A stretch of 28,855 nucleotides of DNA from NCBI GenBank assembly GCA_013416795.1, contig RQSC01000016.1, positions 4,070 to 32,924 of the forward strand, given 5' to 3'. A program made the position numbers and the translations under genes. Shown here one piece after another: positions 8,693 to 18,300 of this stretch. The stretch's first letter is position 1. Every line of letters starts with the position of its first letter. Origin of the DNA: Prasinococcaceae sp. CCMP 1430. Taxonomy: Eukaryota; Prasinodermophyta; Palmophyllophyceae; Prasinococcales; Prasinococcaceae. The notes below the pieces were generated by a model, which was given only the letters and a program-made list of their open reading frames with translations, had not been told where the DNA came from and made no database searches.

Positions 8693-11000
8693 TCAGAGGC
8701 AGAACACAACGGGCCTGCTCAGCGACCTCACGGACAGGGCTGAGCGCGAGGTCGTGCGGTTTCCGGGGCGCAAGCGCGGTCTGCGCGCGGGTGCGCTGCG
8801 GCGGACGGCAGCCGTGGCGGTCGATGGACGGTCGCCATTGATCCTGCGGGCGGCAGCGGCGGCGGTGGCGCCGTTGCTCATTGCGACGCCCCCTGTGGTT
8901 CCGAGGCCCTCGAGTGAGGAGGGGTGGGCGTGGTTGAGCGCCTGCTTGCCCGCCACAGCATCTTTGTCCATAGTGAAGCCGTCCGCCGCGTCGTGAACGC
9001 CGCCAACGGCCCTGCCCGAGATATCACCAGCGCTCTCGATCCACTCCTGACGCCACGCAACAGCCTCGGGTGTCGAGCATGCGATCGACTTGCCCTTCGG
9101 TATCTGTTCGTCCGCGCACGGCTCGGGGAAGTGCTCCTCAAAGAGCGAACGGAGCAGGTAGTATTCCTTGGTGGTCGGGGGGTCTGACGGGAAGCGCTCT
9201 GCGCGTTTGTCGAACATCTCGTCGGACACGGCCGCCTCGGCGTGTTCCCTGAGGGCATCTACCCAATCGTAGCCCACGCCGTCTGAAAACTGCTCTTTTT
9301 GGCGCCACAGGACGTCGTCGGGCAGGTAGGGGTCGTCGGGCGTGTCGAAGGCCTTGCGCAGGATGTACTTCTCCATCTGCGGGTGCGTGCCGTCGGGCTT
9401 GTGCGACATGTCGACGACCTTGTCCTCGGGCGAGATGTTCATCGCCGTGTCGATGAAGCCCTGCGAGAGGAACGGGACGCGCACCTCGACGCCCCACGCC
9501 TGGGTGGCCTTGTTCGCGCGGAGCACGTCCCACTTGTGCAGGCGCGAGGTCTTGCGCACGCACTCGCGGTGGAACTCGGCCGCGTTGGGAGCCATGTGGA
9601 AGTAGAGGTAGCCGCCGAACATCTCGTCCGCGCCCTCCCCCGAGAGCACCATCTTGATGCCGAGGGCCTTGATCTTGCGCGCGAGGAGGTACATCGGCAC
9701 GCTCGCGCGCACCTGCTCGTACGACTGCGAACGCCAAATACAGAAGGACAGATTTGGGTTAGGGTTAGGGTTAGGGTTAGGGTTAGGGTTAGGGTTAGGG
9801 TTAGGGTTAGGGTTAGGGTTAGGGTTAGGGTTAGGGCCAAATTGATCACACAGCCGCGCCGGGCCGGCAGCCGTTCACTGCGCCTATCGACCGCCGCTTC
9901 GCTGAGCATGAGCACGCAATCCTTTCGGAGCGAATTCCTCCAATCGCGCACGCGAAGAGTGGACTACATTCGTAGCCAATGGCTGGCGCTGACGCGCAAG
10001 GCCGCACCTCGATGTAGTACACGACCTCCTTGACGGCGTCGAGAGCCTCCTGCGGCGTGAACGTGAACTCGTGGTGGTTCGTGCCGAGATGGTCCGCGAC
10101 CTTGCGCGCGGCGAGTAGGTCGGGGGCGCCCTCGATGCCAACGGAAAAGGTGTGGAGCTTCTGCCCCCTCCCCCAGCTCCTGTTCTCAGCCTCCATGCCG
10201 TGTTTCACGGCGACCGCCGACAGCAGGCTGGAGTCGAGTCCCCCGCTCAGGAGCACGCCGTGCGGCACGTCCGCCATGAGGTGGCTTTGAACGTTGCGGA
10301 TGAACGTGCTGCGCACTGCCTCGAGATTGGCGCGCGCGTGCGGCACGTACGTGTCGTCCGTGATCCAGCGCGGCGACCACCAGCGGCGCATGGTCTCTGC
10401 GCCCGCCGAGTCGCGCTCGAAGGCGTGCCCGGGCGGGAATTCTTCGTAGCGCTCGATGAGATCATCCTTGGCGAAGGCCTTCATCTCGGACGCGAACCAC
10501 ACGGAGCCGTCGTGCCCGCGCGCCATATACATGGGGATGATGCCCATGTGATCGCGCGCGGCGAAGATAGAGCCGCTGTCCTTGTCGACCACAACGAACG
10601 CAAACATGCCGTCGAGCATGGACACGCAGCTCGGCCCGAAGCGCTCGAAGAGCAGTCCAACCACCTCTGAGTCAGAGGCGGAGTGGCACTGCAGCCCGTG
10701 CTTCTCGACGAGCTCGGGCGCGTTGTAAATCTCGCCGTTGACGACCCATGAGAAGCGGCCCGACTCGGAGTGCATGGGCTGCTCGCCCTTGCTGTCCTTG
10801 GGCGCGCCCGGCGTGCCCTCGTCCGGTCCCACGATGGCAAGGCGCTCGTGGCAGAGGTAGGTGCCGTTGCCGAGGCTCTCGGTGGTGGACCAGTCCGGGC
10901 CGCGGTGCGTGAGGAGGCGCGCGCGGTCGACGACGTGTGCGCGATCGGCCGAGCGCGACCCGAGGCGGCCGATGTCGAAGGCGGCGAGGATGCCACACAT
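8693..11000 (-). CDS. Asparagine synthetase (glutamine-hydrolysing)
   Basis: The exons are 11000-10008 and 9724-8693, giving 674 residues. The enzyme makes asparagine from aspartate, glutamine and ATP in the cytosol. It starts MCGILA: Cys2 becomes the N-terminal nucleophile of the class II glutaminase domain after Met removal, which fixes the start at 11000. Other glutaminase residues are in LLTHRGPD, VVNGEIYN (about 83) and SASDSEVVG. The synthetase domain shows the ATP loop LLSGGLDSSLL (about 250) and SGEGADEMFGGY (about 355). Splicing (ATCGAG|GTGCGG to GTTCGCAG|TCG, phase 0) yields YYIE-SYEQVRASVPMYLL, matching the family. After the usual C-terminus (GRAVGGVH) there are about 95 extra Ala/Arg-rich residues, absent from E. 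coli AsnB (554 residues) as I recall it. That end could be real or reflect an unspliced intron. Confidence 0.93.
9725..10007 (-). other. Asparagine synthetase intron carrying telomeric repeats
   Basis: At 283 bp this is the longest intron in the window; it is GT-AG and phase 0. The 5' part (10007-9837) is unremarkable. The 3' part is a telomeric array (CCCTAA on the sense strand), followed by about 30 bases of T-rich sequence ending GTTCGCAG. The exons on both sides together form a complete enzyme. Confidence 0.9.
9756..9836. repeat. Interstitial telomeric repeat (GGGTTA)13.5
   Basis: This is an 81-bp perfect array of GGGTTA units (TTAGGG type) with no mismatch. It is bounded by a short inverted repeat, ATTTGG (9752-9757, overlapping the array by two bases) and CCAAAT (9837-9842). 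It lies inside the asparagine synthetase intron, with coding exons on both sides, so it is not a chromosome end. Confidence 0.97.
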
Positions 11001-11868
11001 CGGGAACACCATGATCGCTGTCGTGTGCACGCCGTGCGAGCGCGCGGCGCCGGCAGTTGGGCGTGTGCCCCGCGCGCGCTGCGGCGCCCGCGCGGGTGTT
11101 GGTTGTTGGCGCCAGCGGCGCGCGCTGTGGCGCTCTTCCCCCTGTTGCCCCCCCCCTTTCCTCCCCCCCCCCCGCTGCTCCCGCCCGCGTCCCCTCGCCA
11201 AAGCGCTGGGCACCCCCGCCCGGCCGCACGTCCGGCGTCTTTCTGCTGCCCCCCTCGCGCAACGGGGGGGCCGTTACGCGGCGCCGCGCGCGCTGAGGTG
11301 GCGGCCGCCGTTTAACTCGCGCCAGCCGCCGGGGCCGCCAACGGATGAGGCCATCAAAACGCATGCGGAAGCGCGCGAGGCGCCCCCGTGGGACCGCGCG
11401 CGCGCGCGCCAGGCACCCATGCACGTGCCGTGTTTGCCCCCCCCACGTGCGTCCGATGAGACGAACAGGAACAAGTTTAAATTGACCACGGGAGACTCAT
11501 ATAAAAAACTTGGGCATTCCACGTCATCGTATCTCGAGATCGCAACGGGAGAATTGGCATCGTAACGACACGCCGCGATCGGCGGCGAATCTATTGACGC
11601 GATCCGCGCGGGTAGCGCGGGGGGTGCGCGGCGGTGCTTCCCCAGCGGCGAGGGCGACGGCGAGCCATCGCCGCGCTCCGACAATTCACCAGGCGGCCGC
11701 GGCCGTGGCCATGTGCTGTGTGTGTGCGCGCGCGTGGGGTTCTACTACGAGCTAGAGAGCGCGGGACAACAATCATGTCACAGAGAGACACAACAAAATG
11801 TACAGTGGCGCCGCAGGGCGGTGAGCGTCGCATAGGTCTGGCCCCTCCATCCCACAGTCTCGGAAGAG
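11001..11868. promoter_or_regulatory. Upstream region of asparagine synthetase and 3' region of the RBR gene
   Basis: This 868-bp region lies between two minus-strand genes. Near asparagine synthetase it has long C runs on the plus strand (9 C at 11148-11156, 11 C at 11163-11173), which are G runs on the sense strand. It also has a C6/G7 inverted repeat (11249-11254 with 11264-11270). At 11475-11525 it becomes AT-rich (TTTAAATT, ATATAAAAAA). Open frames exist here on both strands, but they look like compositional accidents. No RNA gene is seen. Confidence 0.5.
11249..11270. repeat. C6/G7 stem-loop in the asparagine synthetase upstream region
   Basis: Six C at 11249-11254 and seven G at 11264-11270 can pair around a nine-base loop (TCGCGCAAC). 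This lies about 250 bases upstream of the MCGIL start, in the promoter or 5' leader. Confidence 0.6.
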
Positions 11869-14823
11869 CTAGGACGGCTTGACGACGCCAGAGCGCACCG
11901 CCACCTGCAGGCGGGCAATGGTGGCCCTGAGTCCCTGTGCGGCCCCATCCAACGCACTCACGCGCGCGCAAAGCGCTTGCGCGTGGTAGAAGGATGCCTC
12001 GTCGATCTCACGCGCCGCTCGTGCGGCCGCCTCGGTGCCCCCGCCATGCGTCCCACCAGCAAGCGCAGCAAGAAGAGATGCGAATGCACCTGCCAGCGGC
12101 GGGCCGCCCGCCACTCGCTGCTGGCGTGCCGCCTGCGCAGCGTCCACAGCGCGGCTCATCGCGGCCGGCAGCAACACTGAGGAAAGCGCCTCGGTCATCG
12201 TTTCGAGATCCCTTTGGAGCGCCTCGAAGTGCTTCCTCCCCACCGAGAAGAAAGGCAGGAAGTAGCCGAATATGTGCGCGTGTTTCAGATACCTCCTGGC
12301 GATCTCAATGTCCGCAAGCGAGGCGTCCAGCTGCCGTGCGACGCGGCGTGCGGTCGCCATCGCGGCTGCATCTGCCGCGCGTGCACAGGGCACATTGGTC
12401 GGCTTCTCCTGCACCTGCAGGACTGCTCGCACGCGCGCGACGGCGGCTCGCAGAGCCTCGGGCTCGTCGTCGTACGCCCGGGCCTTGGTGACGTGCACCC
12501 GCAGGCGCTCGGCTTCGGAGCCCCGCTTCGGCGCCCGCGCCGCGCGAGTCGATGGCCCGGTCGGCCCGCGACTTGGCGGCGCCAGGCGGCAATAGTAGCT
12601 CCCTCCGGTCGCTCGAGAATGCTCCATCCATGGGCGACGGCAGGCCCAACAGTAGTGATGACCGCAGCGGCAGGTCATATGATTGCATCCGTCGTTCTTC
12701 TCCACGGGGGTGTTGCAGCGCGGGCAGGGCTCGGTGTTGCTCTCGAGCCACGCTGCGTTGGCAAGCTCGGAGTCGCGCGCGCTGCGCTCGGTAAGGGCCG
12801 CCCACTCACGCATCTGCGCGCAACTTGCGGGCTCGTGTGGCTCGCGGCCGCACGACCAGCAGAATGCGTGCCCCTGAGCGCAGCGCACTGCCACCCCCCG
12901 CCGGTTCGTCGCAGCATCGGCAACGAAGTCCCGCCCCGCCTCCTCGGCGAGGGCCACGGCGCACTTGCACTCAGGGAGGGGGCACCAGCGCACCTTGTCA
13001 TCGATTTGGACGAACTTCTCGGCGAGGACTTTTTCGTACCTCTCATGCACCTCTTGCCCGACCATCAGGGCGGCCACCTTGCACTCGGGGATGCGGTACG
13101 GGCACTGCACGCCCGGGCAGCGGAGCCCCTCGCGGTCAACATCTCCCTCCTCAATCCGTGCCTTCAGGTGCATCCTCCAGCAATCTGAGCACGTGGCATG
13201 TTCGCAAGGAAGCTTGGGTGCCTCAGCGTCCACCTCGCAATAGCAAACGCAGCAGAGCACCCCTTCTTCCTGTTCATCCCTCGCGTCCTCCATCGCGACC
13301 CCTGTCTCGGCCTCACTGGTGCCGTCCACGGGCGCTTCTAAGGCAGCGCTGTCAGAGGCCTCGGCCTCAGTGGCTCGGGACTGAGCGTTGGCATCGGACC
13401 GAGAGAGGAAAGCCTCGTCGTCGCCGCCCTGCCCTCTGCCCTCGCCGGTAGCGTGGCTCTGGCCAGAGCTCGTGCCAGCGGGCGCCTGATCAGCGGCCTC
13501 CGTTTGGCGCATCTTGCGTCGCTGCAGGGCCGTCACAGCCGCAGCAGTCGGAAGGTCGATGACCTCCGTCGCTCCCACTTCGCGCCCAGTGGCGGCCTGC
13601 TTGATTTGCAAGTCCGTCGTGAAGGCGGCCGCCCTGTCAACGGCCTTGGTAAAAGCCTTCGAGAGCGAACGCAGCCCGCTCGTGAGCGGCGAGTTTGGAA
13701 GCTGGCGCAGCAGCGCGGGCTCAGGCGGGGGCGGCTCCTTGGCATGCATGATGGCTTCCTCCAGCCCGGTCAGCGCGGCGATGTATCTCTTGTCACCGCG
13801 TAGGCCGCCATGACGAGCGAGCGCCACGGCAGCCGTAAGATTGCCCGAGACGAGCGCCATTTGGAGAGGTGCGACCCCGTCAATGTCCGGGGCTAGAAGA
13901 GGGAGGAGGGCGGCACAGCCATCGACACCTGTGCTCCCAGGCTTTTCCGAGAGTCTCTTCGCCGGACCGGCATATGGGTCCTGAGAGGCAACGTGCGAGC
14001 TCGGATATCTCAAAGCACCGGCCCCTGACCCATTTGCGCCCGCGCTGCTCGCTCCCGAGCCGCTCGCTGCCGCGCTCGCAGAGGAGACACCGCCCGCGAC
14101 TAGCGCTCGCTGCGCGCAGTCTGTCTCAGCCCATGCGAGCACATGTTCCAAGAGCACCCCGCCATCAACGACGCGGCATGCGTCGTGTACGAACGTGCGG
14201 AGGTGGTAGTTCACGAGGTCCGCGTCCATCCTCAGCACGCGCTCGTGCAAAGAGCCCTCGAGCAGCGCACAGATGACCTCGGCGCGCTTGACAGGATCGC
14301 CGCGTCCCTTCGCCACGAGGTGAAGCCACGTGTCGCCGGAGCGGGCGTCCGCCACCACGCGCTCGGGTCCAAATATCAGCCCGCGGCCCCTCGCAGCGGA
14401 GTGGCGCTGGATGCCATCCCCGGCGTCGCCGGCGCCGCCGGCGCCGTCCGCCGCGCCCTCTGCTATGGCGTTGATGTGGACCTGCGTAGGCAGCGGAGGC
14501 TTCCTCTTTCGCCAGAACGCCCACCACGGGGGCTGGCGCTTCCTTTCCATCCGCGCTCGTTCCCGCTCTGCCTCCTGCCCCGCCCTGCGCGCGGCGCGCT
14601 CCGCCAGTCCGTCTATCTCCGCACGAGCGGCCTCGGCATCGCCCCTGGATAGAGCCTTCAGCAGCAACGCTTGGCTGCCGCTGAGCGGGAGCGTTTTACC
14701 CGCCGCCCCGCCGCCGCCCAATGCGCCCGCCTGCGCGCCTGCGGCCCCCCCGCCGACAGCGGCTCCGGCGTCGGCGTCCGCCCCGCCTCCGCATGAAAAC
14801 CACCCCCCTAGGAGCCTCGCCAT
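11869..14823 (-). CDS. Ankyrin-RBR (Ariadne/ANKIB1-like) E3 ubiquitin ligase
   Basis: The protein has 984 residues from the ATG at 14823 (MARLLGGWFSCGGG). RBR ligases take ubiquitin from an E2 onto a RING2 cysteine and then onto the substrate. The N-terminal third has ankyrin-like helices (SGDTWLHLVAKG, about 161; DGVAPLQMALVSGNL). RING1 starts near residue 522 (CCVCYCEV, then LPCEHATCSDCW). The IBR follows (WCPLPECKCAV, GHAFCWSCGREPHEPASC). RING2 is CPRCNTPVEKNDGCNHMTC near 710; the Cys in NDGCNHM matches the catalytic Cys of HHARI. A helical C-terminal region (ARRYLKHAHIFGYFL, LQRDLETMTEALSSVL) resembles the autoinhibitory Ariadne domain. Ankyrin plus RBR plus Ariadne is the ANKIB1 arrangement. 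The frame is open upstream to an ATG at 15111, but that extension is low-complexity Arg/Ala sequence. No intron is needed. It is divergent from the tripeptidyl-peptidase gene. Confidence 0.87.
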   Translation of the reverse strand: MARLLGGWFSCGGGADADAGAAVGGGAAGAQAGALGGGGAAGKTLPLSGSQALLLKALSRGDAEAARAEIDGLAERAARRAGQEAERERARMERKRQPPWWAFWRKRKPPLPTQVHINAIAEGAADGAGGAGDAGDGIQRHSAARGRGLIFGPERVVADARSGDTWLHLVAKGRGDPVKRAEVICALLEGSLHERVLRMDADLVNYHLRTFVHDACRVVDGGVLLEHVLAWAETDCAQRALVAGGVSSASAAASGSGASSAGANGSGAGALRYPSSHVASQDPYAGPAKRLSEKPGSTGVDGCAALLPLLAPDIDGVAPLQMALVSGNLTAAVALARHGGLRGDKRYIAALTGLEEAIMHAKEPPPPEPALLRQLPNSPLTSGLRSLSKAFTKAVDRAAAFTTDLQIKQAATGREVGATEVIDLPTAAAVTALQRRKMRQTEAADQAPAGTSSGQSHATGEGRGQGGDDEAFLSRSDANAQSRATEAEASDSAALEAPVDGTSEAETGVAMEDARDEQEEGVLCCVCYCEVDAEAPKLPCEHATCSDCWRMHLKARIEEGDVDREGLRCPGVQCPYRIPECKVAALMVGQEVHERYEKVLAEKFVQIDDKVRWCPLPECKCAVALAEEAGRDFVADAATNRRGVAVRCAQGHAFCWSCGREPHEPASCAQMREWAALTERSARDSELANAAWLESNTEPCPRCNTPVEKNDGCNHMTCRCGHHYCWACRRPWMEHSRATGGSYYCRLAPPSRGPTGPSTRAARAPKRGSEAERLRVHVTKARAYDDEPEALRAAVARVRAVLQVQEKPTNVPCARAADAAAMATARRVARQLDASLADIEIARRYLKHAHIFGYFLPFFSVGRKHFEALQRDLETMTEALSSVLLPAAMSRAVDAAQAARQQRVAGGPPLAGAFASLLAALAGGTHGGGTEAAARAAREIDEASFYHAQALCARVSALDGAAQGLRATIARLQVAVRSGVVKPS

Positions 14824-15111
14824 AGCGGCCGCCTGCCGCGGCGGCAGCGCCGCGTGCGCGGCCTCCTCGAGAAAGAGCTGCGCCCAAACGTGCGCACGCG
14901 CGTACGCGTCCACGGCCGCGTCCACGAGCAGGCCCCCGCCCCACAGCACGGCGCCCGCCCGCACACCAACAGGCAGGAAGCCAGCGAGCCGGACCTCCCC
15001 CCGCACCCGCACCCGCGCCGCGCGCCGCGCGCGCGCGCGCGCGCGCGCTGTGGCGCAAAGAAGCTTCCCTCCCCCCCATTGCCGGCCGCGGATCCCCTCG
15101 AGGCAATGCAT

Positions 15112-15390
15112 TTTGACGTGCAATATTTCTGTCCCCCGCCGCCCGACCGCGGCGCTTCAGTGCAATTCGTACGTACAGGACTGTGCCATGCGCATATGTG
15201 TACAGCATTGAATTAATTTGTGGACCCTCTCTCCCAATCAGCGCGTATTTGCACCCTAATCCCAAACACCTACAGTGTACTGTAACCTTAACCGCGCGGA
15301 GTTGGGTGCGCGGCGGCGCGAGGCGGGCACACGCAGGGTGAGGCGAGGGGAGGGGGGGAGGGCGAGGGCGTTCGGCGCGCGGCGGCGAGG
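15112..15390. promoter_or_regulatory. Divergent promoter between RBR ligase and tripeptidyl-peptidase II genes
   Basis: This 279-bp region includes an AT-rich core at about 15160-15295. It contains TGTACAG (about 15199), GAATTAATTT, CCCTAA (15254-15259) and the imperfect palindrome ACAGTGTACTGT. It is presumably the shared promoter of two genes reading away from each other. No TATA box can be assigned to either gene. Confidence 0.55.
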
Positions 15391-18300
15391 ATGGGGCGCG
15401 GCGGCGGGCAAGGCGGGGACGGCTCGAGTGCCGCGAGCGAGGCCTCTGGCCGCGACGGCCTGCTCCCCAAGCGCGCGACTGGCGCCGACGCACTGCGTCG
15501 GCGGCTGGGCGACGAGTGCGATGGACGCGGCGTGGTCGTGGGGATCCTTGACAGCGGCGTCGACCCGGGCGCGGCGGGACTGGCGGTGTGCCCCGACGGG
15601 CGTCCCAAGGTCGTCGACGTCGTCGACTGCACCGGCGACGGCGACGTGCGCACGACGACAGTGCGCGAGCTGCGCGCCGACGGCACCGTGCTCAGCGCGG
15701 ACGGCCTGCGCGGGCTTGCTGTGAACGAGGGCTGGAGCAATCCCGACGGCGAGTGGCGCGTGGGCCAGCGGCCGCTGTACGACTTCTACACGCCGCCGCT
15801 CCTGCGCCGAGTGCGCAAGGAGCGCCGCAAGCGTTTCGACGAGGCGCATCGCGCGGCCTGCGCGCGCGCGGCCGATGAGCTCACCGCCTTCGACGCGGCG
15901 CACAAGGCGCCTCTAGGGGACGCGGATGCGCGGGCGCGCGCCGAGCTCGCGGAGCGGGTCGCCGCGCTCGCCAAGTTCGCCGACGATGCGGAGGGAGCCG
16001 CAGGGCGTGACGTGGGGCCAATGGTTGACTGCGTCGTTTGGAAGGACGGCGACAATATCTGGCGCGCCGCGCTCGACACCTCGTCGATGGAGGGCGGCAG
16101 CAAGCTCGCTGACAGCCCCGCGCTGGCGTCGTTCCGCCAGGAGCGCCAGTTTGGCACGTTCTCCACGCTGTGCTCGTGCAACTACGTGCTCAACGTATAC
16201 GAGGATGGCGACGTGCTCTCCGTAGTCACCGACACCTCGCCGCACGGGACGCACGTCGCGGGCATCGTCGCGGCGCACCACCCGGGTGGCGACGGCGCGC
16301 TCGATGGGGTTGCACCGGGGGCGCAGATTGTTTCGATGAAGATTGGCGATGGGCGAATGGGCTCCATGGAGACCGGCTGCGGGCTGTACCGCGCTCTGAA
16401 GGCGACGCTGGACAACAAGTGCGACCTGATCAACATGAGCTATGGCGAGCCCACGTCGGAGAGCAACCATGGGCGCTTCGTGGAACTGGCTGCCGAACTC
16501 GTCTACAAACACGGTGTCATTTTCATCTCTTCGGCGGGCAACAATGGCCCCGGCCTCTCCACCGTGGGAGCGCCCGGCGGCAGCTCGAGCCCGATCATGG
16601 GCATCGGCGCCTGGGTGTCGCCTGACATGGCCGCGGAGTCGCACAGCGTCATAGAGCCCGACGCTTGCGGCGGACGGCAATACACTTGGAGCTCGCGTGG
16701 GCCAACTTTTGACGGAGACCTGGGCGTGGACATCAGCGCTCCCGGTGGTGCGATCGCGCCTGTGCCGGAGTGGACCCTCAACGCGAAGCAGTTGATGAAC
16801 GGCACCAGCATGAGCTCGCCCAATGCCTGCGGCGGCATGGCGCTCCTCGTCGGCGCGCTCAAGTCGCGTGGGATGCCTGTGACACCGGCCCGCGTGCGGC
16901 GCGCCGTCCTGAACACGGCCACTCAGCTGGAGGACCTACCCTACGCCAATCAGCGGTTGACGTCCGGGCGCGGCCTGGTGGACGTCTCCAGCGCGTGGGA
17001 CTACCTCGTCGCCAACGAGGCAGCTGACGTCCCCGACGTGCGCTACGAGGTGCAGGTTAGCTACTGCAATTCGCTCTCGCGCAAGATGCGCGGCGTGTAT
17101 CTGCGGCGCGTGCGCGGCGACCCCTCGTACGCGCGCGTGTCGGCGACCGTGAGCGTCGATCCCAAGTTCCTTGAGATCGCGCGCAACAAGGAAGACAAGG
17201 CCGCATTCGAGCAGCGAATCGCGCTGAGCGTCGAGGGCTGCTCCGAGGGCACGGCAGTTGGATGGGTGCGCGCACCCGAGAGCGTCATGTTGATGCAGAG
17301 CGGAAGGGACTTCAAGATCGAAGTGGACACTACGCTCCTCCCAGAGGACACCGACCTACACTTTGCTGAGGTAGTAGGCCGCGACACCACTGCACCCGGG
17401 CGGGGGGCCCTTTTCCGCGTGCCGATCACCGTTGTCGAGGCCACCGACGTCGGCCTCACGGACGGGGCGCCCCATATGACGCGGTTTGAGGGGCTTGACC
17501 TTACCCCGGGGGCCATTGTGCGCAAATTTGTCATGCCGCCGCCTGGCGCTAACTACGTCGAGGTTACCGTCACGGCAGGCGCGCTGCCAGCCTCTCCGCG
17601 TAGCATCTGGCTGCACTGCGTGCAAGTGCAGGGCGAGGAGCGCTACAGCAACCTCGAGGTCAACAAGCGGCTCAGCGTGACGTCGCATGGCAAGGCCTCG
17701 GCGACGCTCCCCGTGCGCGAGGGCTATGTGTTGGAGGTGTGCGTGGCTCAGTTCTGGTCGAGCGGCGGCGCCTCCACGATTGACCTCGAGGTTGACTTCC
17801 ACGGCCTTGCCGCTGAGAGCGGCTCGCAGAGCGCCGTCGCGCTCGCGTCGGGCGATGGCTTCGCTGCCCTGCGTGTCAAGTCGGCGCTGCGCACGCAGCG
17901 CCTCAATGCGAGCGTGCAACTCGACCGCATTGAGAGGACCCTGCGTCCCAAGAAGGCGGACGTGGCACCGCTGCGAGACACTGCTCGTGACTCGCTGTGG
18001 GAAGGCAAGCGCTCCCACGGTCTCACCCTCGAGTACGCGTTCACGCTCAAGGAGGAGGCCACAGTGGCAGTGCGCATGCCGATGCTGAATTGCCGCGTGT
18101 ACGACGGGCCGCTCGACCACCAGCTTTACTACATTGTCGACAAGAACAAGCGCGTGGTCGGCCAGGGCGACATATATCCTGAGGACCACAAGTTGCCCAA
18201 GGGCGACTTCACTGTCCGCGTGCTGCTGCGCCACGACAGCCCCGAGACACTGCGCAAGCTCGAGTTCATGCCGCTCGTGCTTGACAGGAAGCTGGAATCG

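Noticed and set aside
9756-9836. Chromosome end or assembly end marked by telomeric repeats
   Set aside because: The array is internal, and both flanking exons belong to the same intact asparagine synthetase.
11274-11684. 136-codon minus-strand frame between asparagine synthetase and the RBR gene
   Set aside because: It has no conserved motif and lies in the presumed promoter and 3' flank region.
12214-13188. Open frame (324 codons) on the plus strand opposite the RBR ligase
   Set aside because: It is antisense to the RING1-IBR-RING2 coding sequence and has no recognisable motif.
15112-15123. Start of the RBR ligase frame at 15123
   Set aside because: The first codon there is TTG. The first ATG is at 15111, and the next, at 14823, precedes less repetitive sequence.
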